NCBI GenBank assembly: GCA_001899685.1
Contig: MKWG01000034.1
Location: forward strand, 1 to 48,811
Direction: 5' to 3'
DNA: 48,811 nucleotides
DNA from: Sphingobacteriales bacterium 44-15
GTDB taxonomy: Bacteria; Bacteroidota; Bacteroidia; Chitinophagales; Chitinophagaceae
The notes beneath the pieces were generated by a model. That model had not been told where the DNA came from. It did no database searches and saw only the letters and a list, made by a program, of their open reading frames with translations. This document shows positions 1-8,083 of this stretch, piece by piece (position 1 is the stretch's first letter; each line of letters starts with the position of its first letter). The translations under genes and the position numbers were made by a program.

Positions 1-306
1 GTGAATAGCGGGGACAGAACCTGTATATACGCAGGTATGCCCACAGGCTGTAATGGTAGGGGAGTAATCAATCATGGTGTTCTCACAGGAGAAACCTTCG
101 CGCAATAACCTTTTAAAACCGCCTTCCGTATACCTGTTTTGAAAAAGGTACATATAGTCCCACCGCATCTGGTCTACCATCATGCCTACTACTATCTTGG
201 GCTTGTTTTCAGCAGGAACAGCTTTTTTAACATTTTGAGCCTGGGTAATGCAGGCAGCGAATAAAAATAATCCTGAAATAACGGATTTGAGATTAATCCA
301 TTTCAT
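1..306 (-). CDS. PafA-like secreted alkaline phosphatase, N-terminal part (cut by window edge)
   Basis: Only the first 102 codons lie in the window; the reading frame is open to base 1. The protein starts with a signal peptide (hydrophobic stretch about residues 9-20, cleavage probably after TQA at 21-23). It continues with KIVVGMMVDQMRWDY, the first metal-binding segment of PafA-type alkaline phosphatases (Asp45), and then SPTITACGHT, where Thr86 falls at the spacing expected for the nucleophile Thr (41 residues after the Asp, as in the Elizabethkingia PafA as I remember it). Members of this family are periplasmic phosphomonoesterases of the alkaline phosphatase superfamily. The gene is the last visible member of a minus-strand phosphoesterase run. 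The 198 bp before its start hold a heptamer repeat. An in-frame ATG at 306 was chosen; it directly precedes the signal peptide. Confidence 0.85.
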   Translation of the reverse strand, partial: MKWINLKSVISGLFLFAACITQAQNVKKAVPAENKPKIVVGMMVDQMRWDYMYLFQNRYTEGGFKRLLREGFSCENTMIDYSPTITACGHTCVYTGSVPAIH

Positions 307-373
307 TATTAATATTGATTTGGTTTACTTGTCGTTTATATTTATTCTGAAACGGAGATATAAGATGGCTTTC

Positions 374-411
374 TCACGTCTCACGTTTCACGTTTCACGT
401 TTCACGTTTCA
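374..411. repeat. Heptamer tandem array (TCACGTT)n
   Basis: TCACGTC followed by four exact TCACGTT units and a partial TCA, all in register at 7-bp steps. This is the cleanest tandem copy of a dispersed heptad family that recurs in intergenic spaces across the window. It sits between the metallophosphatase gene (505-1758) and the PafA-like gene. The only open frame crossing it encodes a low-complexity string (HVSRFTFH) and is not a gene. Confidence 0.9.
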
Positions 412-504
412 TCTTCACCCCCGACCCTGGTTGATATCATCCTGTAAAACGAAAATTGCAATGTAATACATTTGTCAGGAATGAATGTTAATAACTGTTA
501 ATTA

Positions 505-1758
505 TTAATCCTCTACGAGCCTGTTCTTCTTACCTTTTTGTTTGATCAATTTAAACGAGTCATACAGATCCCCGGTTGAGGTATAGCATTTATAGCTGAG
601 TGTATTTCCTTCCACGGTAATGAGCTGGTATAGTTGAAGATGACCGCCGTTTTTATCCATCCATGGCTTCTGGTTTTCCTTATACATTTTGGAACCGCTC
701 ATCGAAATGACATACATGGTGCCGGAAAATTCATTTGCGGCAGCTCCGGTGATCTTTTTCATCCCTCGCGCATACGCATGATCGTGACCCTGCATCACAA
801 GATCTACTTTGTATTTGTCGAACAGGGGCTTGAAATTATCTCGCATCCAGGGATTGTCTCTTTGCGGGGCAATGGAATATATGGGATGGTGAAATATTAC
901 ACAGGTCCATTTATTGGGATTATGCTGCAATACAGAGTCAAGCCATTGCTTCTGGCTTTCCAGGTCAGCGGGCACTTCTTCGGCCTGGTTGGAATTGAGC
1001 GAGATAAAACGCATTCCCTGTATATCGGTAAAGTATGCTGTTTCTTTTACTCCTTCCGGCCCGTTTTCGGGGAGTGTGAACTGGGGGCGCCAGAATGCAG
1101 AAAGCTTATCATCTTTGGTTTTAGCATATTCATGATTGCCGGGAGACATAATGCCCGGGATCATGCTGTGAATGAAGCTGCCTGCGTAAAACAATTCTCC
1201 CCATTCATTATCAAATTCTCCGCGGTTTACTATATCGCCTGCATACATGATTGCATTTGCATCGGGCATTTTAGCATAGGCTGACCGGATAAGACCGGAC
1301 CAGAATGACTTAATACCGGTTTGTACATCTCCTATGTATATAAAAGATATTTTATCTCCCGGGAGCCCTGCTGTGGTAACGTGAAACCATTCGCTCCAAT
1401 GGTTTTCCCTGCCTACGCGATACATATACTTTGTACGCGGCTTCAGGTTTTTAAAAATAAAAGAATGATAAAAAACGGAAATATTTCCAAGTTGAAATTT
1501 CTCTGATACGGCAGACTGCCTTACGGCATTTAAGGATGCTGCCGGATCCGCGTTTGTTTCCATTATTTCTGCAAAGCCGGTTTGAATACTGTCGCATGTT
1601 CTCCAGGTAACGGCAAGAGAGGTAGACGGATCTTCGGTGACATTTAAAACTATTCTGTCAGGATCAGGACCTGCAGGAAACGGATTGGTTTGTGTAAACG
1701 CTGTAACAGTAATGGTTGTCAATACAATTGCAGCAATATACTTTAGTCTTTTTTTCAT
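505..1758 (-). CDS. Secreted purple-acid-phosphatase-like metallophosphoesterase
   Basis: 417 residues. Signal peptide at 1-22 (KKRLKYIAAIVLTTITVTAF). A fibronectin-like N-terminal domain (about 30-130) with VLNVTEDPSTSLAVTWRT is typical of purple acid phosphatases and is followed by a calcineurin-type catalytic domain. The metal-binding blocks are in order: YIGDVQ (Asp144), YAGDIVNRG (Asp175), SPGNHEY (207-210), FHHP (290-291) and QGHDHAYAR (324-327). The first block lacks the usual GDxH His, which is common in the PAP branch. Predicted periplasmic phosphomonoesterase or phosphodiesterase. It starts 19 bp after the stop of the upstream NPP-like gene, so the two are probably co-transcribed. 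Substrate unknown. Confidence 0.88.
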   Translation of the reverse strand: MKKRLKYIAAIVLTTITVTAFTQTNPFPAGPDPDRIVLNVTEDPSTSLAVTWRTCDSIQTGFAEIMETNADPAASLNAVRQSAVSEKFQLGNISVFYHSFIFKNLKPRTKYMYRVGRENHWSEWFHVTTAGLPGDKISFIYIGDVQTGIKSFWSGLIRSAYAKMPDANAIMYAGDIVNRGEFDNEWGELFYAGSFIHSMIPGIMSPGNHEYAKTKDDKLSAFWRPQFTLPENGPEGVKETAYFTDIQGMRFISLNSNQAEEVPADLESQKQWLDSVLQHNPNKWTCVIFHHPIYSIAPQRDNPWMRDNFKPLFDKYKVDLVMQGHDHAYARGMKKITGAAANEFSGTMYVISMSGSKMYKENQKPWMDKNGGHLQLYQLITVEGNTLSYKCYTSTGDLYDSFKLIKQKGKKNRLVED

Positions 1759-1777
1759 TATGCAGGATAAGGTTTCT

Positions 1778-2878
1778 TTATTTTTCTTTTATTTCTTTTA
1801 TCGCGTCTGCAACCGGATGGTTGGCCTTATAATGCAACCCGAGAAGAGAAGCGATGGTTTGGGCGATCTGCTTTTGATACAATTGCATTGGTGTTTTTAA
1901 TTCTCCTTTTGCCGGCAGACCAGGTCCCATGGCTGCGATCCATATTTCGTGAGAGTCTGTAATATGCTTGCTTCCATGACCTGTCCATTGTTCCTTGACG
2001 GTATCGCCACGCCCGTGATCGCAGGTGATAAGAATAGCTGTTTTATCTTTGTATTCCGGGTTACTTTGCACATAAGTCCAGATATCTTTTATCCATTCGT
2101 CTACCTGTTTGATGGTATTCAGATAATCTTTGTACCTGCCTCCGTGAGCCCATTCATCAGTTTCTCCATATCCGATAAACAACACCCGTGGCTTTCTTTG
2201 CCTGAGGTGTTCCATTGCCTCATAATGGGTGAATACGTCAAGGCATTCATCATTGCCAAATGGTTTGTAGGAATCTTTGAGCATGGCATTGATCAGTTGC
2301 TCCCTGTCTGTAGGATGTGCTCCGCCGGTGGGACTGTAGGCTGCTGTTACCGGGAAACCGCAGCGCTCTTTGTTAAATATCCTGTCAAACGCTTCCCAGG
2401 CGCCAAAAGCTGCAACCTTCCCTTTGAAAGCAGGCTGCTGATTGATGTATTCCAATACAGTAACATGCGGGTTGGGCATATACTCATTGGAGTTGACTGC
2501 CGTATCGGGATAGCCGGTAAAGATTTCATTGTAGCCCGGATATGAGAACCAGTACGGGTTGGCATTGTCCACTTTGTTGTCAAAGCTTCTGTTGCCATAA
2601 AGTTGTCCTTTTGCAGCAATAACATTCCAAAAGAAAGGCATCAGCTTTTTTCTTCTTTCTTCGGGGCTGTCGGCCCAGTATTGCTTATATATTCCTGCAC
2701 TGTCCCCCTGGTTGAACCTGCGATTGTTAGCTAAAGCAGGGTCCATGCCTTTGAATATTTCCTGCCATCTGAGCCCGTCTGAAGTGATGACGATAATATT
2801 TTTTATTTCTCCGCCTGTTTTTTGCTGGGCTGCCAGGTAAAGCGGAAATAATAACAAAAGTGAGAGTATCTTTTTCAT
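1778..2878 (-). CDS. Secreted NPP-like phosphodiesterase, alkaline phosphatase superfamily
   Basis: 366 residues with a signal peptide (1-17, LLLLFPLYLAAQ). Alkaline-phosphatase-superfamily metal ligands can be placed: Asp34 in ITSDGLRW, a candidate nucleophile Ser112 in FSYPGYNEIFTG (Thr in animal NPPs, Ser here), Asp241 and His245 in ETDEWAHGG, Asp287-His288 in ITCDHGRGD, and His301 or His305 in TGHGSKH. This pattern fits the type I phosphodiesterase/nucleotide pyrophosphatase branch rather than sulfatases, because no CxPxR formylglycine motif is present. Likely a periplasmic phosphodiester hydrolase. It lies 53 bp downstream of the GDPD-hydrolase fusion and 19 bp upstream of the PAP-like gene, consistent with one operon. 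Confidence 0.85.
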   Translation of the reverse strand: MKKILSLLLLFPLYLAAQQKTGGEIKNIIVITSDGLRWQEIFKGMDPALANNRRFNQGDSAGIYKQYWADSPEERRKKLMPFFWNVIAAKGQLYGNRSFDNKVDNANPYWFSYPGYNEIFTGYPDTAVNSNEYMPNPHVTVLEYINQQPAFKGKVAAFGAWEAFDRIFNKERCGFPVTAAYSPTGGAHPTDREQLINAMLKDSYKPFGNDECLDVFTHYEAMEHLRQRKPRVLFIGYGETDEWAHGGRYKDYLNTIKQVDEWIKDIWTYVQSNPEYKDKTAILITCDHGRGDTVKEQWTGHGSKHITDSHEIWIAAMGPGLPAKGELKTPMQLYQKQIAQTIASLLGLHYKANHPVADAIKEIKEK

Positions 2879-2931
2879 TTGTATAATTTATTATTATCTG
2901 TCAGATATGCTATTCCTGCCGTATATATCCC

Positions 2932-4581
2932 TTATCGCGCAGGGTAATATTTGTCGAGCCAACTGAGCATTTTTGCAAACACCTCCACGGCAGCGGAAGG
3001 GCTGACACCATGTTTTTCTTCAGGATAAATTTCCAGTGCTGAAGGAACATTCATTTCCTGCAATTTCTGATACAGGTTCTTTGCCTGGCTTACATTTACC
3101 AGGGGATCCTTACCACCGTGAAACAGGATAGTGGGCACAGCTGTTTCTTTGGTGAGATGCCATAAAGGGCTGGCGTCTTTGGTAATTTGAGCGTTGACAT
3201 CTTTCTCCCCCAGGAAACGTATAACAATATTATCGGCATCGCTGCCATCAGGGCGGACAGCTTTGTCGGTAAGATCTGTAGGTCCCCAGAGATCTACTAC
3301 GGTCTTTACCTGTTTCTTTTCATCGTACCCGTACGCATACAGCATGGCGAGATGCCCGCCGGCGCTACCCCCCATAAGCGTATATTCATTACCGTTGTAT
3401 TCATACCGCTTTGCATTTTTTGAAATAAAAGCAACCAGCTTCTTTACATCTTCAATCTGCGCAGGGAAGCGGTTGGTGTTGTCTTTTACAAGCCTGTAGT
3501 TCATGGAAACCACTACATAGCCCCGCTTACCGGCAAGCTCTTCTATCAGTTGTTTGGGAAACTCCGATTTGTCGCCGCCGCTCCATCCGCCGCCGTGGAT
3601 GTATACAATTACTTTTGCACCCGGCTGGATATTTTTGGGTATATAGGCATCAAAAGTATTTTGCCCGTCGGGAGCATCGCCATATTTAATGTTTTTCAAT
3701 TCCCGGTAGCTCCTGCTCCTGTACTTTGCGTAAGGATCTGCCTGTGTAATATCTCGCCCGCGCCCGTTCCTTAACCCGTTTTTATCAAGGTATTCAATAA
3801 GCGCTTTCGGATGGTCGGTTTGTATACCCTGTATCCCTTTGGACAGTGCGGTATTCCATATTTCCGGGCTTTCGTCATCGCTTTCCACATCCATCCACAC
3901 GGCTACATCATTATCATTGGCCGTGGCGATCATGCCTGTATCATATATATTGTCAAGCGCTTCTATGGAGGCCTGGCCCAGGAAAAAAGACAGTTGCTCT
4001 TTATTGGTGATCCCTCCAATAACGCTGGTGATCAGCGGAATTTTGGGCGCGATTTCACGCCACTGCTTGTATTGGGGTATGCTGTTCACATACACCGCTA
4101 CCTGGTTTTCCATGCCTGCCGCCTGTATCTGCCGGAAAGTTTCTGCAACATCGGCATCTTTAAAATCAAGATATATATTGATCTTGTTTTTGCAGGTTTT
4201 TAAAACTTCTTCAAAAGTGGGTATGCGGTATACCTTTTTTGAAGGCTTATTTTTATTATTTACATTAAGCTGCTGAATTTCGGCAAGGGTCAGGTCTTTA
4301 ATTTTCCCCGTTCCGTTTGTCATGCGATCTACCGTAGCATCGTGCTGCAATACCATGTACCCGTCTTTGGTAGTACGGAGATCTATTTCCGCATAATCGG
4401 CGCCACTTTTGATCGCTTCCTTCAGAGAGGCGATCGTATTCTCAGGAACTTTGGTATGATCTCCCCTGTGCGCAATTACAACGAGGTTGTACTTTGTTTT
4501 GGGTAAAGATGCCGTTTTCTCCTGGGCAAACAGGTTTGCCAGGCAAAACCCAAGAGCCAATAATAAAAACGTTTTCTTCAT
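2932..4581 (-). CDS. Secreted glycerophosphodiester phosphodiesterase fused to alpha/beta hydrolase
   Basis: 549 residues with a signal peptide (1-19). Residues 33-266 form a GDPD domain: IAHRGDHTKVPENT (His38, Glu48), YAEIDLRTTKDG (Glu65, Asp67), LQHDATVDR (His80) and the closing QTDHP. Residues 295-549 form a carboxylesterase/acetyl-esterase-type alpha/beta hydrolase: VYIHGGGWSGGD oxyanion segment (329-332), nucleophile Ser406 in GGSAGGH, Asp492 in GGKDPLV and His524 in EEKHG. Both active sites appear complete. The plausible role is removal of acyl chains and then cleavage of glycerophosphodiesters from phospholipids (inference); the esterase could equally act on carbohydrate acetates. It lies in the phosphoesterase run, 168 bp downstream of the LuxE-like gene. 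No frameshift is visible at the domain junction. Confidence 0.88.
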   Translation of the reverse strand: MKKTFLLLALGFCLANLFAQEKTASLPKTKYNLVVIAHRGDHTKVPENTIASLKEAIKSGADYAEIDLRTTKDGYMVLQHDATVDRMTNGTGKIKDLTLAEIQQLNVNNKNKPSKKVYRIPTFEEVLKTCKNKINIYLDFKDADVAETFRQIQAAGMENQVAVYVNSIPQYKQWREIAPKIPLITSVIGGITNKEQLSFFLGQASIEALDNIYDTGMIATANDNDVAVWMDVESDDESPEIWNTALSKGIQGIQTDHPKALIEYLDKNGLRNGRGRDITQADPYAKYRSRSYRELKNIKYGDAPDGQNTFDAYIPKNIQPGAKVIVYIHGGGWSGGDKSEFPKQLIEELAGKRGYVVVSMNYRLVKDNTNRFPAQIEDVKKLVAFISKNAKRYEYNGNEYTLMGGSAGGHLAMLYAYGYDEKKQVKTVVDLWGPTDLTDKAVRPDGSDADNIVIRFLGEKDVNAQITKDASPLWHLTKETAVPTILFHGGKDPLVNVSQAKNLYQKLQEMNVPSALEIYPEEKHGVSPSAAVEVFAKMLSWLDKYYPAR

Positions 4582-4670
4582 ATTGATTTAATTTTCTCTG
4601 TTTTTACAGGGTTTATTGCATTCAGCGGTTCCCATCAGGAGCGAAAAACAGGCTGTTTATACTCAATGTG

Positions 4671-4740
4671 GTGAAAACGTGAGAGGTGAAATGGGAGACG
4701 TGAGACTTTCACCTCTCACGTTTGTCTTTTCACGTTTCAC
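4671..4740. repeat. Heptad repeat hairpin with 17-bp perfect stem
   Basis: Degenerate GTGAAAC/GTGAGAG heptads run into their reverse complements. Bases 4675-4691 and 4707-4723 form a perfect 17-bp inverted repeat with a 15-base loop, flanked by further imperfectly paired units. It lies just beyond the end of the minus-strand LuxE-like gene, where a transcript-end structure would be useful. It lacks a T-run long enough for a standard intrinsic terminator. Confidence 0.85.
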
Positions 4741-4749
4741 CCAGCAGTA

Positions 4750-5757
4750 CTACATTGCCAGCAGGCTGCAGCCCCGGATGTCACTATTATCTATCCTTCC
4801 CAATACTTCAAAGCTGCTATCGGGATAGAGCTTCCCTGCATCTTCAATAGCAATAAAGCTGCAGGAATATATATTAGCCAGGTCAATGATGTTGAGCGCC
4901 CCCGTAAGCGGGGAGACTCCTTCTCTGGATACATTCAGGGGATCTTCCGTATCCCTGATAAGGACTTTCATCCACGGGGGGCAGCAGAACCTGCCGCTCC
5001 CTTTGGAATAAGCCTGTGAAAGCAGCTCTGTCATGCCATATTCAGCATGTATATTATCCAGATGAAATGCATTTTTTAAAATCTCATGCACTTCTTCCCT
5101 GGTCATTTCATGCCGCCGGCCTTTCATGCCGCCGGTTTCCATTATTGTGGCAGATCGCAGCGGCATTGGGAATTTTTCGGCAAAATCCAGCAGGGCAAAG
5201 GTTACCCCGATAAGTAATATCTTTTGCCGTTGTTGCTCAAGGCGTTGCAATGTCGCCGCAAGCCGTTCCTGCTCATACAGGTAAAACCCACTGTCTGTAT
5301 GCTGACTTTGCCTGATAAGCTCATCAACCATAACCACGAGAGAAGAATGCTTTCTTTCGAGATAGGAAGGCAATAGTCCTATGATACACCAGTCGGAGGG
5401 ATGACCATAAAACAGCTCAAACGCTTTAGTGAAACTTCGCGTATATATGGAAAGATCCCTGATATAGTGACGACTGTTGATGGTTTGGGTAGTACCGCTG
5501 CTTTCAAAAACTGCTTCCGGCGTAAAATCGGTAGTAGTTACGGTATGAGATTTAAAAAACCGGACAGGAAGAAAAGGTATTTCGGTTATATTGGAAACTG
5601 TTTGGGGATTGATCTTCAGTGCATCCACAAAGCTTTGGTATACCTGGTTCTCCCGGTATTGAAACCGGAAAACTTCAGGCGCAATAGTTTCAAGGTCAGA
5701 AATGTTAAAATCATTCCATAACTTCCGGATGTCCTGATATGCAGGGAGTTTATTCAA
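4750..5757 (-). CDS. LuxE-like acyl-protein synthetase / adenylate-forming enzyme
   Basis: 335 residues, no signal peptide. It has FESSGTTQ (84-91), the phosphate-binding loop of adenylate-forming enzymes in its LuxE-type form, then METGGMKGRRH (207-216), EYGMTELLSQ (239-248) and a C-terminal GRIDNSDIRGCS block. It is shorter than full acyl-CoA synthetases, as LuxE-type proteins are. The family activates a carboxylate as an acyl-adenylate and passes it to a protein thiol; the partner here is not evident. The start is a TTG at 5757, because the only nearby in-frame ATG (5772) runs straight into a stop. The divergent lipoprotein gene starts 36 bp away. It may lead the phosphoesterase operon, but the 168-bp repeat-containing gap below it argues for a separate unit. 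Confidence 0.72.
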   Translation of the reverse strand: MNKLPAYQDIRKLWNDFNISDLETIAPEVFRFQYRENQVYQSFVDALKINPQTVSNITEIPFLPVRFFKSHTVTTTDFTPEAVFESSGTTQTINSRHYIRDLSIYTRSFTKAFELFYGHPSDWCIIGLLPSYLERKHSSLVVMVDELIRQSQHTDSGFYLYEQERLAATLQRLEQQRQKILLIGVTFALLDFAEKFPMPLRSATIMETGGMKGRRHEMTREEVHEILKNAFHLDNIHAEYGMTELLSQAYSKGSGRFCCPPWMKVLIRDTEDPLNVSREGVSPLTGALNIIDLANIYSCSFIAIEDAGKLYPDSSFEVLGRIDNSDIRGCSLLAM

Positions 5758-5767
5758 AGGGAATATT

Positions 5768-5775
5768 TACATTTG
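5768..5775 (+). promoter_or_regulatory. Candidate Bacteroidota -7 box TACATTTG
   Basis: Matches the TAnnTTTG consensus of the primary sigma factor in Bacteroidota and lies 18 bp before the lipoprotein ATG at 5794. No convincing -33 TTG was found at the expected distance, so support is moderate. Confidence 0.35.
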
Positions 5776-5793
5776 TTTATTGAATACAGTTAT

Positions 5794-6276
5794 ATGAAAC
5801 TAAGTCTGGCAATATCTTTTTTAGTTTTGATAATAGTTTCCTGCAGCAAAGATAAGTTTAGCAGTAAACCTACTTTGAAATTAAAGGAAGTCAGTGGGAA
5901 TTATCTTCCTTTAGGTGATGATTATGCTATCCGGTTCACACTGGAATATACGGATGCCGATGGTGATATTGCCGGGCAGCCTTTCAGTATTGAAAAGCTG
6001 TCTTCTTCAGCATCTCCCGACAACCCCTGTAGTAACGGGAATGAACCTTACTATACTGACAGTACTAAATATGCTATACCGGCAGATGTGCCGGCAACCG
6101 CCAATCAAAAAGGCGAGATTGTAGTGACGATCGCGGGCCTGCTTGCCAATCCACAGAAATGCGATGAGTATGACAGTACTGAGCAGGCTACTTTTAAATT
6201 CTGGTTTAAAGATCAGGCAGGCAATGTGAGTGATACGGTGACAACTCCTCCTGTTACCATCCAGAAGATCCGGTAA
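5794..6276 (+). CDS. Small secreted lipoprotein of unknown function
   Basis: 160 residues from the ATG at 5794; the open frame extends upstream to a TTG, but the lipoprotein signal begins at MKLSLAISFLVLIIVSC with lipobox IVSC (Cys17). The mature part has LEYTDADGDIAG, a calcium-binding-like or cadherin/Ig-like strand motif, and ends in a beta-rich segment containing WFKDQAGNVSDTVTTPP, so an Ig-like fold is plausible. No catalytic motif is visible. The gene is divergent from the LuxE-like gene and followed by a heptad repeat, so it is probably monocistronic. Confidence 0.75.
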   Translation: MKLSLAISFLVLIIVSCSKDKFSSKPTLKLKEVSGNYLPLGDDYAIRFTLEYTDADGDIAGQPFSIEKLSSSASPDNPCSNGNEPYYTDSTKYAIPADVPATANQKGEIVVTIAGLLANPQKCDEYDSTEQATFKFWFKDQAGNVSDTVTTPPVTIQKIR

Positions 6277-6362
6277 GGTATGAGGTGTAAGGCCTTACAT
6301 GTCTCCTATATCGTATCTGTTTCACGTCTCACTTTTGACATCTCTCGTATTCACCATTCACC
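6270..6362. repeat. Heptad repeats plus 14-bp palindrome after a lipoprotein gene
   Basis: Directly after the stop at 6276 there are GTAAGGT/ATGAGGT units, a perfect palindrome TGTAAGGCCTTACA (6286-6299), and then heptads TTTCACG TCTCACT TTTGACA and ATTCACC ATTCACC. It belongs to the same dispersed family as the other arrays in the window. Confidence 0.7.
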
Positions 6363-6414
6363 CGGCGAAAGTAATGTGCATATTATAATTAATCCCTCGC
6401 TGATTGGTCAGGAT

Positions 6415-6436
6415 TTATTTATTTTTGAATAAATAA
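6415..6436. promoter_or_regulatory. Inverted repeat overlapping a -7 box upstream of the M42 peptidase
   Basis: TTATTTATT, TTTG, AATAAATAA: a perfect 9-bp inverted repeat with a 4-base spacer. The -7-like box TATTTTTG occupies 6420-6427 inside it, 20 bp before the ATG at 6447. This could be an operator over the promoter, or chance symmetry in AT-rich DNA. Confidence 0.4.
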
Positions 6437-6446
6437 TTACATCTTC

Positions 6447-7556
6447 ATGGCAAAACAATCCAGGGCAAAGCATAAATCCATTTTAAAAGACAGTTCCCTC
6501 GCTTTTTTCAAAAACTATATCAATAACGCTTCTCCCACAGGCTTTGAAAGCAGCGGGCAAAAGCTGTGGCTGGAATATATAAAGCCTTACATAGATACCA
6601 ATTTCGTAGACCCTTACGGCACTGCAGTAGGTATCATTAACCCTGATGAAAAGTTTAAAGTAGTAATAGAAGCGCATGCCGACGAAATAAGCTGGTTTGT
6701 AAATTATATAACCAACGACGGTCTTATTTACCTGAAACGCAACGGAGGGGTAGATCACCAGATAGCGCCCGGCAAGAGGGTATTGATACATGGCAGAAAA
6801 GGAGTGGTGAAAGCGGTATTCGGCTGGCCTGCCATCCATACCAGGATCGGCGGCGGGGAGAAAGAAACGCAACCCAAAGTAGATAACCTGTTTTTGGATA
6901 CCGGCGCCAGGAGTAAAAAGGAAGTAGAAGCGCTTGGCATTCATGTTGGGGCGGTTGCCACCTACGAAGAAGGTTTTGATGAACTGGCGTATGATTACTA
7001 TATCGGCCGGGCTATGGACAACAGGGTAGGTGGTTTTATGATAGCGGAAGTAGCGCGGCTGCTGAGCGAAAGTAAAAAGAGGATCCCTTTCGGGTTATAT
7101 ATAGTGAATGCCGTACAGGAAGAAGTCGGGTTGCGCGGCGCAGAAATGATCGCGAGGCGTATTAAGCCTGATGTGGCTATCGTAACAGATGTAACCCATG
7201 ATACCACTACACCCATGATCAATAAAGCAGTGGAAGGGGATATTGCCTGCGGCAAAGGCCCGTCGCTGGCGTATGCGCCTGCCGTGCATAACAAGCTGCT
7301 CCAGTTTGTGCAGGGAGTTGCAGAAGATAACAAAATACCGGTGCAGTTACGAACCCTCAGCCGCAGCACGGGAACGGATACCGATTCTTTTGCCTATGCC
7401 AATGATGGCTGTCCGTCGGTGCTTATCTCCATACCGTTGCGCTATATGCATACCACAGTGGAAATGCTGCATAAAGATGATATTGAAAATACCATCAGGC
7501 TGATGTATGAAACCGTGCTGGCATTGTCGCCCAGGACGAAGCTGAGCTATTTTTAA
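6447..7556 (+). CDS. M42 family metallo-aminopeptidase
   Basis: 369 residues, cytoplasmic. The co-catalytic dinuclear metal site of M42/M28-type peptidases is complete: IEAHADE (His77), RAMDNRVGG (Asp191), the catalytic and ligand pair Glu225-Glu226 in AVQEEVGLRG, Asp248 in VTDVTHD and His335 in YMHTTVE. Length and order of motifs match glutamyl-aminopeptidase/PepA-like and deblocking aminopeptidases of this family, some of which were formerly called CelM endoglucanase. It removes N-terminal residues from peptides, usually as a dodecameric particle. It has its own probable promoter and stands alone, followed by a long non-coding stretch. Confidence 0.9.
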   Translation: MAKQSRAKHKSILKDSSLAFFKNYINNASPTGFESSGQKLWLEYIKPYIDTNFVDPYGTAVGIINPDEKFKVVIEAHADEISWFVNYITNDGLIYLKRNGGVDHQIAPGKRVLIHGRKGVVKAVFGWPAIHTRIGGGEKETQPKVDNLFLDTGARSKKEVEALGIHVGAVATYEEGFDELAYDYYIGRAMDNRVGGFMIAEVARLLSESKKRIPFGLYIVNAVQEEVGLRGAEMIARRIKPDVAIVTDVTHDTTTPMINKAVEGDIACGKGPSLAYAPAVHNKLLQFVQGVAEDNKIPVQLRTLSRSTGTDTDSFAYANDGCPSVLISIPLRYMHTTVEMLHKDDIENTIRLMYETVLALSPRTKLSYF

Positions 7557-8083
7557 GGATGTAAATGTTGCTTATGTAGTTGCATACCTTTTCCGGAAAG
7601 CGGGGTTATCTTATTCAGGTAATTGTTGCTATACCGGGAATATCTTTTTATTTCATTCCGGGGTAAGGTTCATTTCCGGGATAAAACCGAAAGCAGGATA
7701 AAGATGAGCAGGCTCATTGAATAAAGCGTTGTATCATCCCGCTTCTTTGTTTTGTGCAGGGATGGAAAGTTTACCGGCAGGCAAATTAATATTATGCAGA
7801 CCACTATCGTCTTCTCCAGTTTACCGGGTTATACAGCAGGCGCACGGATGCTGGAAAATTGATTGCCTATGTGGCGTTGCAGGAGAACTTTCTTCTGTTA
7901 GATGGCTGGTTCTTAACTCTGTTACCAGAACAGATTGAATTTATCAGCTATCCCTATGAATGATGCTTTGATCAATTAAAAAACATGGCATTGCTTAAAA
8001 ATACTTTGTTGCAGGTCTTCTTTTATCGAAAGATCTGGCAATATTAATCAAATACAAGCTATAACATTGAACCGAATCAAGAT
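7557..8083. other. Non-coding stretch, about 530 bp
   Basis: No gene is supported. The only open frame (7717-7938, TTG start, 73 codons) lacks a start context, domains or a plausible composition. Base composition shifts from GC-moderate at the left to AT-rich towards the membrane-protein gene at 8084. No tRNA, IS end or strong hairpin was recognised. It may contain a decayed gene. Confidence 0.5.

Noticed and set aside
374-411. CRISPR-like array
   Set aside because: Units are 7 bp and contiguous without spacers; no cas genes in the window.
248-466. 72-codon open frame on the plus strand
   Set aside because: It overlaps the PafA-like gene antisense and then translates the TCACGTT array into HVSRFTFH-type low complexity; no start context.
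634-1284. 216-codon open frame antisense to the metallophosphatase
   Set aside because: Shadow of a gene with clear catalytic motifs on the other strand.
7717-7938. 73-codon open frame in the long spacer
   Set aside because: TTG start, no domain, no plausible composition, no neighbour logic.
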